A stretch of DNA of 64,000 bases from Nitratidesulfovibrio termitidis HI1 (GTDB lineage: Bacteria; Desulfobacterota; Desulfovibrionia; Desulfovibrionales; Desulfovibrionaceae): NCBI RefSeq assembly GCF_000504305.1, contig NZ_KI632512.1, positions 1,362,250-1,426,249 on the forward strand, read 5' to 3'. Shown piece by piece: positions 28,545 through 36,991 of this stretch. The translations under genes were made by a program, and so were the position numbers. Within the stretch, counting starts at the first letter, position 1, and each line of letters starts with the position of its first letter. Under the pieces are notes generated by a model. It worked only from the letters and a program-made list of their open reading frames with translations. It had not been told where the DNA came from and searched no databases.

Positions 28545-29081
28545 TCAGTCCCGTCGCTCGCCGGGGTTCAGTTGTTCACCGGCCCAGCGCCGCGCCCCCT
28601 CCAACTGAATGCGCAGCAGGCTGGCCGGGTCGGCCATGGCGATTTCCGCCGTGCGGTCGCGGGCGTAGTCGTACAGGGCCGCGGCCCCGTGGATGGCGGG
28701 CTCGGGCCGGGACAGGCGGTCGTTGGCGCAGGCGGCGTCCAGCCAGTGGCGCAGCACGCGCACCCCGGCCCCGCCCTGCGTGCGCAGCACCGCAGCCAGA
28801 TCGTCGAGATAGGCGGCAAGCCGGGTGGTTTCCTCGCGCCGGGCATGGCGGGCTTCTTCCACCTCCGGCCCCAGCAGGTCGGTCAGCAGGCCGTCCGCAC
28901 CATTCAGGCCATCAGGGTCTGCGGCGTCCGCCACGGCGGTACGGGCCAGCAGGTCGGCCAGAACCACATCGGACTGCGGCACGTGGCCGGACTGCGGTGC
29001 GGAATCGGCCCGCTGCACGGAATCAGGGTGACGCCCACCGCCCGCCGTACGGGAAGGGATGGGAGAGGAATGACGGCTCAT
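28545..29081 (-). CDS. Phage protein of unknown role between portal and scaffold genes
   Basis: This is a 178-residue, mainly helical protein with a disordered first 35 residues. The C-terminal half contains LRHWLDAACANDRLSRPEPA and AALYDYARDRTAEIAMADPA. The start overlaps the portal stop by ATGA (29078-29081), and GGAGG lies upstream. Podoviruses often keep a small protein here; I do not recognise its function. Confidence 0.65.
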   Translation of the reverse strand: MSRHSSPIPSRTAGGGRHPDSVQRADSAPQSGHVPQSDVVLADLLARTAVADAADPDGLNGADGLLTDLLGPEVEEARHARREETTRLAAYLDDLAAVLRTQGGAGVRVLRHWLDAACANDRLSRPEPAIHGAAALYDYARDRTAEIAMADPASLLRIQLEGARRWAGEQLNPGERRD

Positions 29082-30901
29082 GCGCGCGCCTCCGTGGCCC
29101 GGCCCACCGGAGTGGGCGGGGCAGCCGGGGCAGGCGATGCAGGGGGCCGGGATGCCGCGGATGCCACGGACGGTGTGGCCGATGCGGCGGTGCCAGACGG
29201 GCCACTACCGCCGCTGCCGCCATTCCCGCTCGAAGCGCCGTCCCCTCCGTCCACGCCCAGCACCCTGGCCAGCGCGCTGGCGGCGCCCGCCGCCCCGCGC
29301 GCCACGGCAACGCCCTGCGCTGCCAGCCCGGCCTCGCGCTCCGCGCGCAGCCGCAGCACCTCGGCATCGGAGCGCACCACCCGTGCGGGCACCCCGCCGA
29401 TGGAGGCCAGTTCGTCCACGGCCTGCTCGAAGTCGATCTTGTCCAGCACGCCGGGCGCGGTGGCCGACAGGGCCGTGACCTCCGCCGCGAACTGGCGGAT
29501 GGACTGCGCCGCGCCCAGCCGCTGGGCCTGGGCCAGGGCCGAAACGTATTCCACGCGCATTTCCAGCCCTTCCAGTTCCGGCGGATTGGGCGGCAGCGCC
29601 CCGGCCCGGCGCAGGATGCCGTAGGTGCGCGTCAGCAGCGGATCGAGCAGTTCCGTCTGATGCCGCTCGATGACCGGGCCGAGCATGAGCAGCTTTTCCT
29701 GCCCGCGTTCGGCCACCTCTGCCGCCGTGACGTTGGAGCGCCCGTCAGCCGTGAACATCAGGAAGAGATCATTGAAGAACCCTTCGCGCACGGCCTTGCG
29801 CACGTCGTCGATCTTGCGCGTCACCGCCGCGATGTCCGGGTTGATCTGGTAGAGCGGGGCAACGGCCTCGGGCTGGCCCGGCGCCACGTAGTTCTGCGCG
29901 CCGGGAATCAGGTTGAGCCGCTGCTTGAAGCCGGTGGGCACGCGCATGGGCGGGTTGACCACCTTGTGGATGGCCAGCAGCTGGCTGCGGGCCATTTCCT
30001 GCAACATCTTGACGTCGGGCAGCACGTCCATGCCGGGCGAGCGGCCATACACGTCGCCGCCGGTGACGTCCCAGCGCGCGGCCAGATGCGGGAATTCCTC
30101 AAAGCCGCCCTCGTGCAGCAGATCCCCGGCAGCGCCGTCCGCCTCGAACACCAGCGACTCGAAAGGCATGTGCAGGTTGCCGCCGTGGCCGGGGGTACGC
30201 ATGGCGCGGGGCCGCACCAGGTGCACCACCTCCACGTGACGGTTGGGTTCCTTGCGCAGCATGCGCCGCGTGCCGCTGGACAGACGCGACTCGCCATAGC
30301 GTTCCGCCAGTTGGCGGGCGGTCATCAGCATGCGCCGCGCCACGGTGTCCACGCGGCCCGCCGCATCGCAGGCCCAGGAGAATTCGCCGCAGGTCAACGC
30401 GGCGAAGCGGGTCAGCCGTTCGGGGTCCACTTCCTGATACAGGTCGGCGGAACCGAAGGCGGCCAGTTCGGTGTAGAGCGCGTGCGAGGCCTGGTAGAAG
30501 TTGCTGCGGGCCAGCGCCCAGTACAGCCGCTGTTCCACCGCATCCAGCCAGCGGCGGGCCGGGCCCGATTCCGCGTCGGCCCCGTCGGCCAGGCGCAGGC
30601 GGAACCAGGGCCGCGCGGGCGAGGTAAGCCCGCCCTGCATGCCCGCCGCCAGGATGCGCACGGCGCGGGTGGCCGTGGCGTCGATGACGCGCCCGCCGCG
30701 CGTGTCGGAAGTTCCGGGCACGCTGGACGGGCCACCCCCCGAAGCGGACGCGGGGGCGCCCAGCGGATCGCGCCCGTGCATGCGTCCGCGCCGGGGCAGG
30801 ACGTAGGCGGCGATGTCGCGCCACGCCTCTTCCCACGGCGAACGCTGCCGCTCCAGAAAGTCCACCGCCTCGCGGGCGTCGCGCAGTCGTTGGCTGGTCA
30901 T
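29078..30901 (-). CDS. Portal / head-tail connector protein (T7 gp8-like)
   Basis: This is a 607-residue protein of normal podovirus portal length. It has the expected start (WEEAWRDIAAYVLPRRGRMH), then RAVRILAAGMQGGLTSPARP and WFRL, SEFSWACDAAGRVD-like wing residues, YGRSPGMDVLPDVKMLQEMA, and MTARQLAERYGE. The last 90 residues are Ala/Gly-rich and variable. The dodecameric portal is the DNA entry channel. It is the second gene of the operon, 10 bp after a small Pro-rich protein; no large terminase gene precedes it, which is unusual. Confidence 0.92.
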   Translation of the reverse strand: MTSQRLRDAREAVDFLERQRSPWEEAWRDIAAYVLPRRGRMHGRDPLGAPASASGGGPSSVPGTSDTRGGRVIDATATRAVRILAAGMQGGLTSPARPWFRLRLADGADAESGPARRWLDAVEQRLYWALARSNFYQASHALYTELAAFGSADLYQEVDPERLTRFAALTCGEFSWACDAAGRVDTVARRMLMTARQLAERYGESRLSSGTRRMLRKEPNRHVEVVHLVRPRAMRTPGHGGNLHMPFESLVFEADGAAGDLLHEGGFEEFPHLAARWDVTGGDVYGRSPGMDVLPDVKMLQEMARSQLLAIHKVVNPPMRVPTGFKQRLNLIPGAQNYVAPGQPEAVAPLYQINPDIAAVTRKIDDVRKAVREGFFNDLFLMFTADGRSNVTAAEVAERGQEKLLMLGPVIERHQTELLDPLLTRTYGILRRAGALPPNPPELEGLEMRVEYVSALAQAQRLGAAQSIRQFAAEVTALSATAPGVLDKIDFEQAVDELASIGGVPARVVRSDAEVLRLRAEREAGLAAQGVAVARGAAGAASALARVLGVDGGDGASSGNGGSGGSGPSGTAASATPSVASAASRPPASPAPAAPPTPVGRATEARA

Positions 30902-30911
30902 GCCCGGATCC

Positions 30912-31139
30912 TCACAGTCCCAGCAGCGTCTTGCGCTGGGTGTCGGGGGTGCCGGGCACGCCCAGCGCCCCGGTCAGGATGGTGCCCTGCCTGCCCCGCG
31001 CGCGCAGTGCGGCGCGGCGGGCGTCCTCGCGCGCGTCCTCCACGGCCTTGGCCTCCTGCTCGGCCACCTCGTCGGCGGCCGGGGGCGCGGGAGGAGCCGG
31101 GGGCTCCGGGGCCTTGTACGATTTGCCGCCACCACCCAT
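30912..31139 (-). CDS. Small Pro-rich phage protein, first gene of the virion operon
   Basis: This is a 75-residue protein. A Gly/Lys start (MGGGGKSYK) is followed by a run of Pro-Ala (APEPPAPPAPPAADEVAEQE), a charged helix (AVEDAREDARRAALRARGRQ) and a terminal GTILTGALGVPG and QRKTLLGL. The end resembles the GxxILTG motif of short podovirus proteins found just before the portal gene. GGAGG is upstream of ATG 31139. Its role is unknown. Confidence 0.65.
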   Translation of the reverse strand: MGGGGKSYKAPEPPAPPAPPAADEVAEQEAKAVEDAREDARRAALRARGRQGTILTGALGVPGTPDTQRKTLLGL

Positions 31140-31290
31140 GGCATTGCCTCCTTGCTTCGGTGCGCGGACGTCTCGCGGGGCCGGACCACCCGGCCACCAC
31201 GGCCGCGCCGCGTGAGCAGGTGGTACACCCCGCTTTTCGGGCGGATGCGGCCGGAAGGGGGTTGGAAGGGGGGCGCGGGGGTGTACGAGA

Positions 31291-31304
31291 CATGCGCGCG
31301 CATG
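31291..31304. promoter_or_regulatory. Perfect 14-bp palindrome in the virion operon leader
   Basis: CATGCGCGCGCATG is self-complementary over 14 bp. It lies about 150 bp before the first virion gene and directly past the T-run of the minus-strand terminator. It is a candidate operator; alternating GC also makes a chance palindrome more likely than usual. Confidence 0.4.
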
Positions 31305-31308
31305 ACGC

Positions 31309-31359
31309 AAAAAAACGTGCAGCCCGCCCGAAACGGGAAAACCGGAATCGGGCGGGCTG
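31309..31359 (-). terminator. Intrinsic terminator reading toward the virion operon
   Basis: CAGCCCGCCCGA (31320-31331) pairs perfectly with TCGGGCGGGCTG (31348-31359). On the minus strand the stem is followed by CACG and seven T residues (complement of 31309-31315). It would stop transcripts coming from 31.4-31.8 kb about 170 bp before the first virion gene. No gene lies upstream of it on that strand, so it acts as an attenuator or insulator. Confidence 0.75.
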
Positions 31360-31816
31360 GAACGGCGGGATCAAGGGAGGTGGAAAGGACGACGGGTGGG
31401 GTATGGGGTATGAGGGCAGGGACAGACAATATCGCGCTTCACCGGGTGGGGACGACCGCGCGGAAGCACAAGGCGGCACATGTGGGGCGAAATGCTTCCG
31501 GCGGGTTAAGGAGAACCGCAACCCTACCGATACGTATGCATGGCCCGTCGGTTCCGCTTATGCGCTGTTTCCGCCCTGCGCGAACCCTGCCTTGCGCCGT
31601 TCCGGGCGCCCCGGCGGACCAGAGCGCAGCGGAACCGGTGCACGGACCAAACCGGGCACAAGCGAATGCCGCCGTCATGCGGGTCAACGCCGTCGACAAG
31701 CACGCACCATGCGGGGGGCCGCACCCAAGTGGGGGGCTTTCCCGCCTTGGCCGCGCATGCAGACTTCGTTAACCATATTTGTTTTCCGTAGACATCCGCG
31801 CACTTCAGAGGCTGGA

Positions 31817-32806
31817 ATGCCCATCCGCCACGCGGTTCTGGCCGCGCTTTTCGTCATTTTCGTCCTGCCTGCGCCTTCCGCCCCGGCCACCGGAGCCGGA
31901 ACGCGCTACGAACAGGTGGGCGAGCACTACGACGTTTCCATAAGCTATCCCGTGCTGCGCCACCCCGCCGTGGACGCCGACATTGCGCGCATCGTCTGGA
32001 AACTTACCGATGCCTTTCGCCGCGTGGCCGGACATGGGCTGGCCCCGCAGTCCGCGGCGGGGCCCCGTCCCGAACCGGCTGAAAAGGCCACCGGGACCGA
32101 CAGGCCAGCCGGGATTGGCACCACCGGCAGGACCAACCCGGCCCGGGTCGCCACGCCCCATGCCGCAACGCAGTCCCCCCCCTGGGCGAGCGCGGACGTC
32201 TACGCCCCGGCCCGGCGCGACTGGCTGACCGCCACACATCGCATGTCCCGGCCATCGGCCAACGCCGTGTCGGTCATCTTCGAGGTGCAGACCGGCCTGT
32301 GGGGACAGGACGGCGTTGCCGTCAGCCACGACCTGCTGGCCGTGAGCTACGATCTGGCCGCCGGGCGGCGCATCGAACTCGACGACCTGTTCGGCGACGA
32401 CGACTGCGCCGATGCCGTGCTGACCGCCCACCTGCGGCGGCGCAACGGCGGTGACGCGAGCAATGGTGCTGGGCAGCCCATCGCGCCTTCAGCCACGCCT
32501 GGGCGCGGACGCGGGCCATTGATCCCATCGGGCGCGTCAGCACCCGCCGCATTCGAGATGATCGGAACAGAGTCTGGCAATGCCGAAACCCCGGTAACCT
32601 TCTGGCTCACCCCCCGGGGCCTTACGCTGCTACCCGGCGCGTGCTGCTGGCAGACCGTTTCTGCCGGTGGTTCATCCAGCGTGCCCGGCAATTTCCCCGT
32701 GGACGCCCGCAAGACACCGACGGACCCGTCTCCCGAGGTGGAGGTGCCCATAGAGCCGCTGTTGCAATGCGCGCCACACCTCTCCTACTGGGGCAGGGTG
32801 CGCTGA
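31817..32806 (+). CDS. Exported DUF3298/DUF4163-like protein
   Basis: This is a 329-residue protein with a signal peptide (about 1-25, ending APSAPATGA). Early VSISYPVLRHPAVDADIARI and later HDLLAVSYDLAAGRRIELDD and FWLTPRGLTLLPG correspond to the two halves of the DUF4163/DUF3298 module found in RsiV-like and PdaC-like extracytoplasmic proteins. It ends with PIEPLLQC. Two long Pro/Thr/Ala-rich insertions (about 75-115 and 215-250) interrupt it. It probably acts in the periplasm; ligand unknown. The start ATG 31817 has only weak GG upstream. Confidence 0.65.
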   Translation: MPIRHAVLAALFVIFVLPAPSAPATGAGTRYEQVGEHYDVSISYPVLRHPAVDADIARIVWKLTDAFRRVAGHGLAPQSAAGPRPEPAEKATGTDRPAGIGTTGRTNPARVATPHAATQSPPWASADVYAPARRDWLTATHRMSRPSANAVSVIFEVQTGLWGQDGVAVSHDLLAVSYDLAAGRRIELDDLFGDDDCADAVLTAHLRRRNGGDASNGAGQPIAPSATPGRGRGPLIPSGASAPAAFEMIGTESGNAETPVTFWLTPRGLTLLPGACCWQTVSAGGSSSVPGNFPVDARKTPTDPSPEVEVPIEPLLQCAPHLSYWGRVR

Positions 32807-33002
32807 CGCTGCGAGCGCCGAGCCCAGCTTCGCCCGCTTCCGCCCAGTTCTGCCCAGTTCCGCCCAGTTCCGTTCTACCGATCTGCTACGTCCTGTACCC
32901 CCCAGTTCCCCCCGGATACACCCCGTTACACTCTGTTGCATGAGGCCTTGCCGGGTGGGGGCGCATGCGGTATCTCGCACGTGGACATACCGGAGGTTTC
33001 CC

Positions 33003-34412
33003 ATGCCGCGCGGCCACGCGCCCCGTCCCCCGTTCCACGCCCGTCCCCATGCGCCCGGCACCGCCCGGCGCCTGTCGCGCACCCTGCTGGCCGCATCGCT
33101 GGCAGCCGCCCTGCTGCTGCCCGTCGGCATGCCGCACAACGTGCCCCGAAACCTTCCGGCAGGCATTCTCGCCTCATTTCCGCCCACGCTGAAGGAAGCC
33201 CGCGCGGACGGGCCCGCCTCGTACCAGCCCGGCTTCCGCACCATGGGCATCTGGATTCCCGAAACCGGCGAACGGCTCGACGTGGCCGTGTGGTACCCTT
33301 CCGTCCGCACTCCCTCCGAGATCCACCTCGGCGACTGGACGCTGGACGTGGCGCGCGGCGGCAAGGAAGTGCCCGGCCGCTTCCCGCTGCTGGTCATCTC
33401 GCACTGCACCGCCGGTTCGCGCCTGGCCCACCACGACACGGCGGAAGCCCTGGCCCGCGCGGGCTTCGTGGTGGCCGCCCCCACCCATCCCGGCGACAAC
33501 AGCAACGACACCTCTCTGCTGTTCCTGCCCGAACAGCTCACGGCCCGGCCCCGACATGTCAGCACCACCATCAGCAGGTTGCTGCGTGCCCCGGAAACCG
33601 CCCCCATGATCGACCCTGCCCGCATCGGGGTCATCGGCTTCGGCACCGGCGGGGCCACCGCCCTGCTGCTGGCGGGGGCCCGTCCCGACGGGACCCGTTA
33701 TGCGAACTACTGCGGGCGCACCACCCCCGGCGACCCCTACTGCACCAAGTGGGCTTCCGAACGGCTGTCCCGCCTGCCGGACACCCTGCGCCCCTTGCAA
33801 CCTGGCGCAGCCGACGTGGAATCCGGCCCCGCTGGCCCCACTGGCCTCCCGGCCTCGCACGGCGCACAGGGCTTACCGGCTTCCCAGCCCCCCCAGGCCA
33901 CCATGGCGGACGCCCGGGTGCGCGCCGTGGCGCTGGTGGCGCCCGGCTACGGCATGCTCTTTCCCCGTGCCTCGCTGTCCAGGGTCACCGTGCCCGTGGC
34001 CATCATGAAAGCCGACGACGACGAGGTGAACCGGGCCCCCCTGCATGCCGACGCCCTGCGCGCCGCCCTGCCCCGTCCACCGGAGTTCACCGTGCTGGCC
34101 GGTGCGGACCATTACGCGCTCATGGCCTCCTGCCCGCCCACCCTGCAACGCGACCTGCCGGAACTGTGCGGCGGGGTGGACGAAGACACCCGCCAGTCCA
34201 TCCATCAAATCCTGAACGCCCGGCTGGTACGTTTTTTCCTGTCCACCCTGGGCGAGGCCGGGCCGCCCCTGCCCGCTCCGCCCCCGGAGCCGGAACCTCA
34301 GATACAGCAGGCCCCTGCCCCGGCGGTCAACGCCACTGCGCCCAAAAGCAAGGGCAAGGGCGACAGGGACGAAAAGCGGAAAAAAGACGGCAAGCCGCGC
34401 AAGCAGGGCTAA
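33003..34412 (+). CDS. Exported alpha/beta hydrolase (dienelactone hydrolase-like) with altered nucleophile elbow
   Basis: This is a 469-residue protein. The N-terminal signal or anchor is at about 22-42 (LSRTLLAASLAAALLLPVG). The alpha/beta hydrolase core begins at about 75 (GFRTMGIWIPETGERLDVAV). The family elbow GFSxGG reads GFGTGG (about residue 220), so the catalytic Ser position is Gly. The late His is present (GADHYALMASCPP), and an Asp is in the right region (MKADDDE). The C-terminal 60 residues are Pro- then Lys-rich. It may be inactive, or may use another residue. GGAGG lies 7 nt before ATG 33003, and the frame is intact, so it is expressed or recently was. Confidence 0.75.
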   Translation: MPRGHAPRPPFHARPHAPGTARRLSRTLLAASLAAALLLPVGMPHNVPRNLPAGILASFPPTLKEARADGPASYQPGFRTMGIWIPETGERLDVAVWYPSVRTPSEIHLGDWTLDVARGGKEVPGRFPLLVISHCTAGSRLAHHDTAEALARAGFVVAAPTHPGDNSNDTSLLFLPEQLTARPRHVSTTISRLLRAPETAPMIDPARIGVIGFGTGGATALLLAGARPDGTRYANYCGRTTPGDPYCTKWASERLSRLPDTLRPLQPGAADVESGPAGPTGLPASHGAQGLPASQPPQATMADARVRAVALVAPGYGMLFPRASLSRVTVPVAIMKADDDEVNRAPLHADALRAALPRPPEFTVLAGADHYALMASCPPTLQRDLPELCGGVDEDTRQSIHQILNARLVRFFLSTLGEAGPPLPAPPPEPEPQIQQAPAPAVNATAPKSKGKGDRDEKRKKDGKPRKQG

Positions 34413-34833
34413 TCCGCCCCGCGCCGACCTGCCGCCGCCCCTCTTGGGGTACCCCTGCCGGAGAACATCCGGCCAGCGGGCTTCCGTCCACGGCCCCCTC
34501 GCCCGTATCAGCCAGACGAGCCTGGCGGAACCGACAGGCTTGGCGGGCCTGGCGAGGCCGATTCTCTAGAGTTCCCATCACGAATCAACACGCTGGAAAT
34601 ATTTACATTTTGTAACAATTGCGCAAAACCTGGGCACTGGTCGCGCCACGGGGGGCCGCACGCAGGCGACGCACCCTCACACACATTTTGCAACACATTG
34701 AAATATCAGTGTTAAAAAAATACTTCTGTGTACCATTCCGCACCCTTGACAGGGGCCGTCCGAATCAATAAAGCCTGCACACGTGGCGATACGCCATACA
34801 ACACCATCCGAAGGACTCACGGTAAACACCATC
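34413..34833. other. AT-rich intergenic region, 421 bp
   Basis: The first half is GC-rich and has a GGGGTACCCC palindrome near 34446. From about 34570 to 34830 the DNA is clearly AT-richer than anywhere else in the window, with runs such as GTTAAAAAAATAC. It contains the promoter described at 34746. No small ORF with a ribosome site was seen. Confidence 0.5.
34746..34774 (+). promoter_or_regulatory. Sigma-70-type promoter
   Basis: TTGACA (34746-34751) is a perfect -35. The -10 is TAAAGC at 34769-34774 after 17 nt, or ATAAAG after 16. It lies about 60-85 bp upstream of the 34834 gene. Confidence 0.55.
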
Positions 34834-35793
34834 ATGCGCGGCGACAACGTTCGGCGTGTACCCTGCCTCCCCATATATTTCCGCAATGTAACCACATCCC
34901 GGCTGCTGGCCTCGTTGTTGGCGCTGCTCGTGTTTGCCGTTCCCACCGTCACCGAGGCGGAACGCGGCGACATGCCCAACACCCTGTCCGGCCATGGCCG
35001 GGCGGCGGTGAACGGCGCTGGCGACGCCCGTCGCGTGGCCCTGCACTCTTCGGAACCGCAGACCCAGGCGGACGAAGACGGCTGGATCGATATGCCCGGC
35101 GGCTCGCGCCCGGCCTACATCGGCATCCACGGCGGCACCGTGCCGGTCAGTCTGCTGGCCACGCGCGGCGGCAACACCATGGTGGCCATGGTGGGCGAAA
35201 CCGGCAGCGACTTCCTGTACCTGCTGCGTGGCGGGCGCAATCAGTCGGCCGCCAACGCCAGCGACCAGACCGAGGCCGCCTCCGAACTGCTGGCCGCCGC
35301 CAAGGCATCCGATGGCGCCCGCGCCGCCACCGTGGCGCTGGATGCCTCGCGCCCGGACAACATCCCCGGCGCCCGCACCGCCGCCATGCCCGAACCCGGC
35401 GCCAACGGCACCGTGCTGTTCGCCTCCACTCCTGAAGGCAGCGTGCCGGTGATCTACGCTTCGGGCCGCTCGTTCGAATCGCTGGACATCGCCCTGGCCG
35501 ACTGGACGCCCTTCGGCCTGACCGAAGACCACGCGACCACTGATGGCAAGGGCAAGATCGTGGCGTCCAAGAAGGCCGCCAAGAAGGCCAAGGCCAAGCA
35601 GGTGGCCCGTTCGGCCAAGCCCGACCAGCCCGATCGGATGGACAAGACGGCCAAGGCCCGCGCGGGCAAGACCAAGTCCGGCAAGGCCGACGCGGCGGAG
35701 ACGGGCAAGTCCGACAGGGCTCCGCGCCTGCCCCGCAACGAAAAGGGGCCCGTGAGCATTCAGGACGCCTCCGACAGCCTCATCGCCGCCTAG
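34834..35793 (+). CDS. Exported hypothetical protein with Lys-rich C-terminus
   Basis: This is a 319-residue protein. A signal peptide lies at about 22-42 (SRLLASLLALLVFAVPTVTE). A compact part follows (about 75-235) with GWIDMPGGSRPAYIGIHGGT and ATVALDASRPDNIPGA. The last 75 residues are Lys/Ala-rich, resembling histone-tail or polyanion-binding sequence. No family is recognised. The start is uncertain: ATG 34834 has no ribosome site at the usual distance (AAGGA is 18 nt away), and a GTG at 34783 is in frame. A strong terminator follows at 35819. Confidence 0.6.
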   Translation: MRGDNVRRVPCLPIYFRNVTTSRLLASLLALLVFAVPTVTEAERGDMPNTLSGHGRAAVNGAGDARRVALHSSEPQTQADEDGWIDMPGGSRPAYIGIHGGTVPVSLLATRGGNTMVAMVGETGSDFLYLLRGGRNQSAANASDQTEAASELLAAAKASDGARAATVALDASRPDNIPGARTAAMPEPGANGTVLFASTPEGSVPVIYASGRSFESLDIALADWTPFGLTEDHATTDGKGKIVASKKAAKKAKAKQVARSAKPDQPDRMDKTAKARAGKTKSGKADAAETGKSDRAPRLPRNEKGPVSIQDASDSLIAA

Positions 35794-35818
35794 TCACGGA
35801 CAGTGGCACTGCACTTCC

Positions 35819-35851
35819 GACGCCCCCGCCCAGCGGGGGCGTCTTTGTTTT
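35819..35851 (+). terminator. Strong Rho-independent terminator
   Basis: A perfect 10-bp stem (35819-35828 with 35834-35843, GACGCCCCCG) and 5-nt loop is followed by TTTGTTTT. It insulates the downstream holin operon. Confidence 0.9.
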
Positions 35852-35951
35852 GCGCGCCCGTCGCCTCCCTCCCCGCCCAATATCCTGTCCTGTGCCAGCG
35901 GCTTCACCCACCGCCCATCACTCCCGTTCTGACGCACGACCAGCACGGCCG

Positions 35952-35982
35952 ACATGGCCGCGCACCCTCGGGACGGCCATGT
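35952..35982. promoter_or_regulatory. 9-bp inverted repeat upstream of the holin operon
   Basis: ACATGGCCG (35952-35960) is the exact reverse complement of CGGCCATGT (35974-35982), with 13 nt between. It is about 120 bp before the holin start, within the 35852-36101 leader, where nothing else stands out. A dimeric regulator could bind here. Confidence 0.4.
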
Positions 35983-36101
35983 GGCCCCTTGGCCACCCTG
36001 CTGTGGCCCGCGTCGCCCCGCAAGACGGGTGTATGCACGTCCTCTCGCGCATGGCGGGCCGGGCATGCCGCCCGGCGGGCCCAGCGCGGAAGGAGCATGG
36101 C

Positions 36102-36638
36102 ATGGACTGGAATGGCATAGGCGCCACGGTGGCCCGGGTGGCCCCGCTGTTGGGCGCGGCGCTGGGAGGCCCCGTGGGCGCGGTGGCGGGCGCGGCGGGG
36201 GCGTTGCTGGGTTCGGCCCTGGGTGTCGCCCCGGAACCGGCCAGCGTGGCGGCGGCCCTGGGCGACCCGCAGGCCCTGACCACCCTGCGCGAGCTGGAAG
36301 TGCGCGAACGGGCACGGTTGCTGGACTGGCAGGCTGAACAGCTGCGGGCCGAACTGGACAACACCCGCGACGCCCGCGCGCGGGAGGTGGCCCTGGCACG
36401 TGCCGGACACGGAGGGGCATGGGTGACCGGTCTGGTGGCCCTGGTGGTGGTGGCCGGATTCTTCGGCATGCTGCGGGTGGTGCTGGAACAACCCTCGGTA
36501 AACGAACCGGCCCTGCTGTTGCTCGGCTCGCTGGGCACGGCCTTCGGCGCGGTGGTCAACTACTACCTGGGCTCGTCGCTGGGGTCGTTCCGCAAGGACG
36601 AACTGCGTTCCCGTGCCGGAGAGGGCGCCCCCCGATGA
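36102..36638 (+). CDS. Holin of the 3-TM, gene-transfer-agent type
   Basis: This is a 178-residue protein. The N-terminal hydrophobic Gly/Ala-rich segment (about 8-45) is followed by a charged helical part with LRELEVRERARLLDWQAEQL and ARAREVALARAGHGG. Two C-terminal membrane segments are WVTGLVALVVVAGFFGMLRV and the stretch with LLGSLGTAFGAVVNYYLG, ending SSLGSFRKDEL. This matches, from memory, the family named for gene-transfer-agent release (GTA_holin_3TM), also found in phages. Holins open the inner membrane at lysis. A GGAAGGAG site precedes ATG 36102. It is the first gene of a coupled three-gene operon. Confidence 0.85.
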   Translation: MDWNGIGATVARVAPLLGAALGGPVGAVAGAAGALLGSALGVAPEPASVAAALGDPQALTTLRELEVRERARLLDWQAEQLRAELDNTRDARAREVALARAGHGGAWVTGLVALVVVAGFFGMLRVVLEQPSVNEPALLLLGSLGTAFGAVVNYYLGSSLGSFRKDELRSRAGEGAPR

Positions 36639-36991
36639 CCGCTCCGAATGGACCCGTGAACGACGCCGGGGCACGCGACGGAGAACGCCGCGCCGAAGGG
36701 TGGCGGCTGGACCGCCGGGTGGGTGTGCAGGCACTGGCGGCGGCGGCCACGGCCTTTGCGGGGGCGGTGATGCTGGCGGCCACGGTGCAGGCCCGGCTGG
36801 ACGCCATGGAAGCTCGCGCCGCCGTCCTGGACGGGGATGTGCGGGCCACGCGCGAAACCGCCGTGTGCGTTGCCCGCATGGACGAACGGCTGGCCGCCGT
36901 GCAGCGCGCGCTGGAAGAAATGCGCACCGATCTGCGCCATCTGCGCGCCGAGGCCCGCGTGCCTGACGCCACGGGAAAGGAGGCCCGATGA
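36635..36991 (+). CDS. Membrane-anchored coiled-coil phage protein (lysis accessory)
   Basis: This is a 118-residue protein. A charged N-terminus (about 1-30) precedes one membrane helix (about 33-53, GVQALAAAATAFAGAVMLAA) and a coiled coil to the end (MDERLAAVQRALEEMRTDLR). The architecture resembles inner-membrane spanin subunits or holin partners, and the position between holin and small terminase agrees. Its ATG overlaps the holin stop (ATGA, 36635-36638), and its own stop overlaps the terminase start in the same way. Confidence 0.65.
   Translation: MTAPNGPVNDAGARDGERRAEGWRLDRRVGVQALAAAATAFAGAVMLAATVQARLDAMEARAAVLDGDVRATRETAVCVARMDERLAAVQRALEEMRTDLRHLRAEARVPDATGKEAR

Larger units (their letters stand above)
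31140..31816. other. Divergent control region between the virion operon and an exported protein gene
   Basis: This is a 677-bp non-coding region. Nearest the virion operon are a 14-bp palindrome and a minus-strand terminator (see separate entries). The right side becomes AT-richer at 31765-31795 (AACCATATTTGTTTTCC), the likely promoter area of the 31817 gene. I found no convincing coding frame and no convincing sigma-70 pair for the virion operon. Confidence 0.5.

Noticed and set aside
19862-31139. Diversity-generating retroelement, as in BPP-1
   Set aside because: I looked because the capsid genes resemble that phage, but no reverse transcriptase or template/variable repeat pair is present near the tail fibre.
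31439-31699. Minus-strand 86-codon ORF ahead of the terminator in the virion leader
   Set aside because: It needs a TTG start, has no ribosome site and shows no domain, so the region is treated as non-coding.
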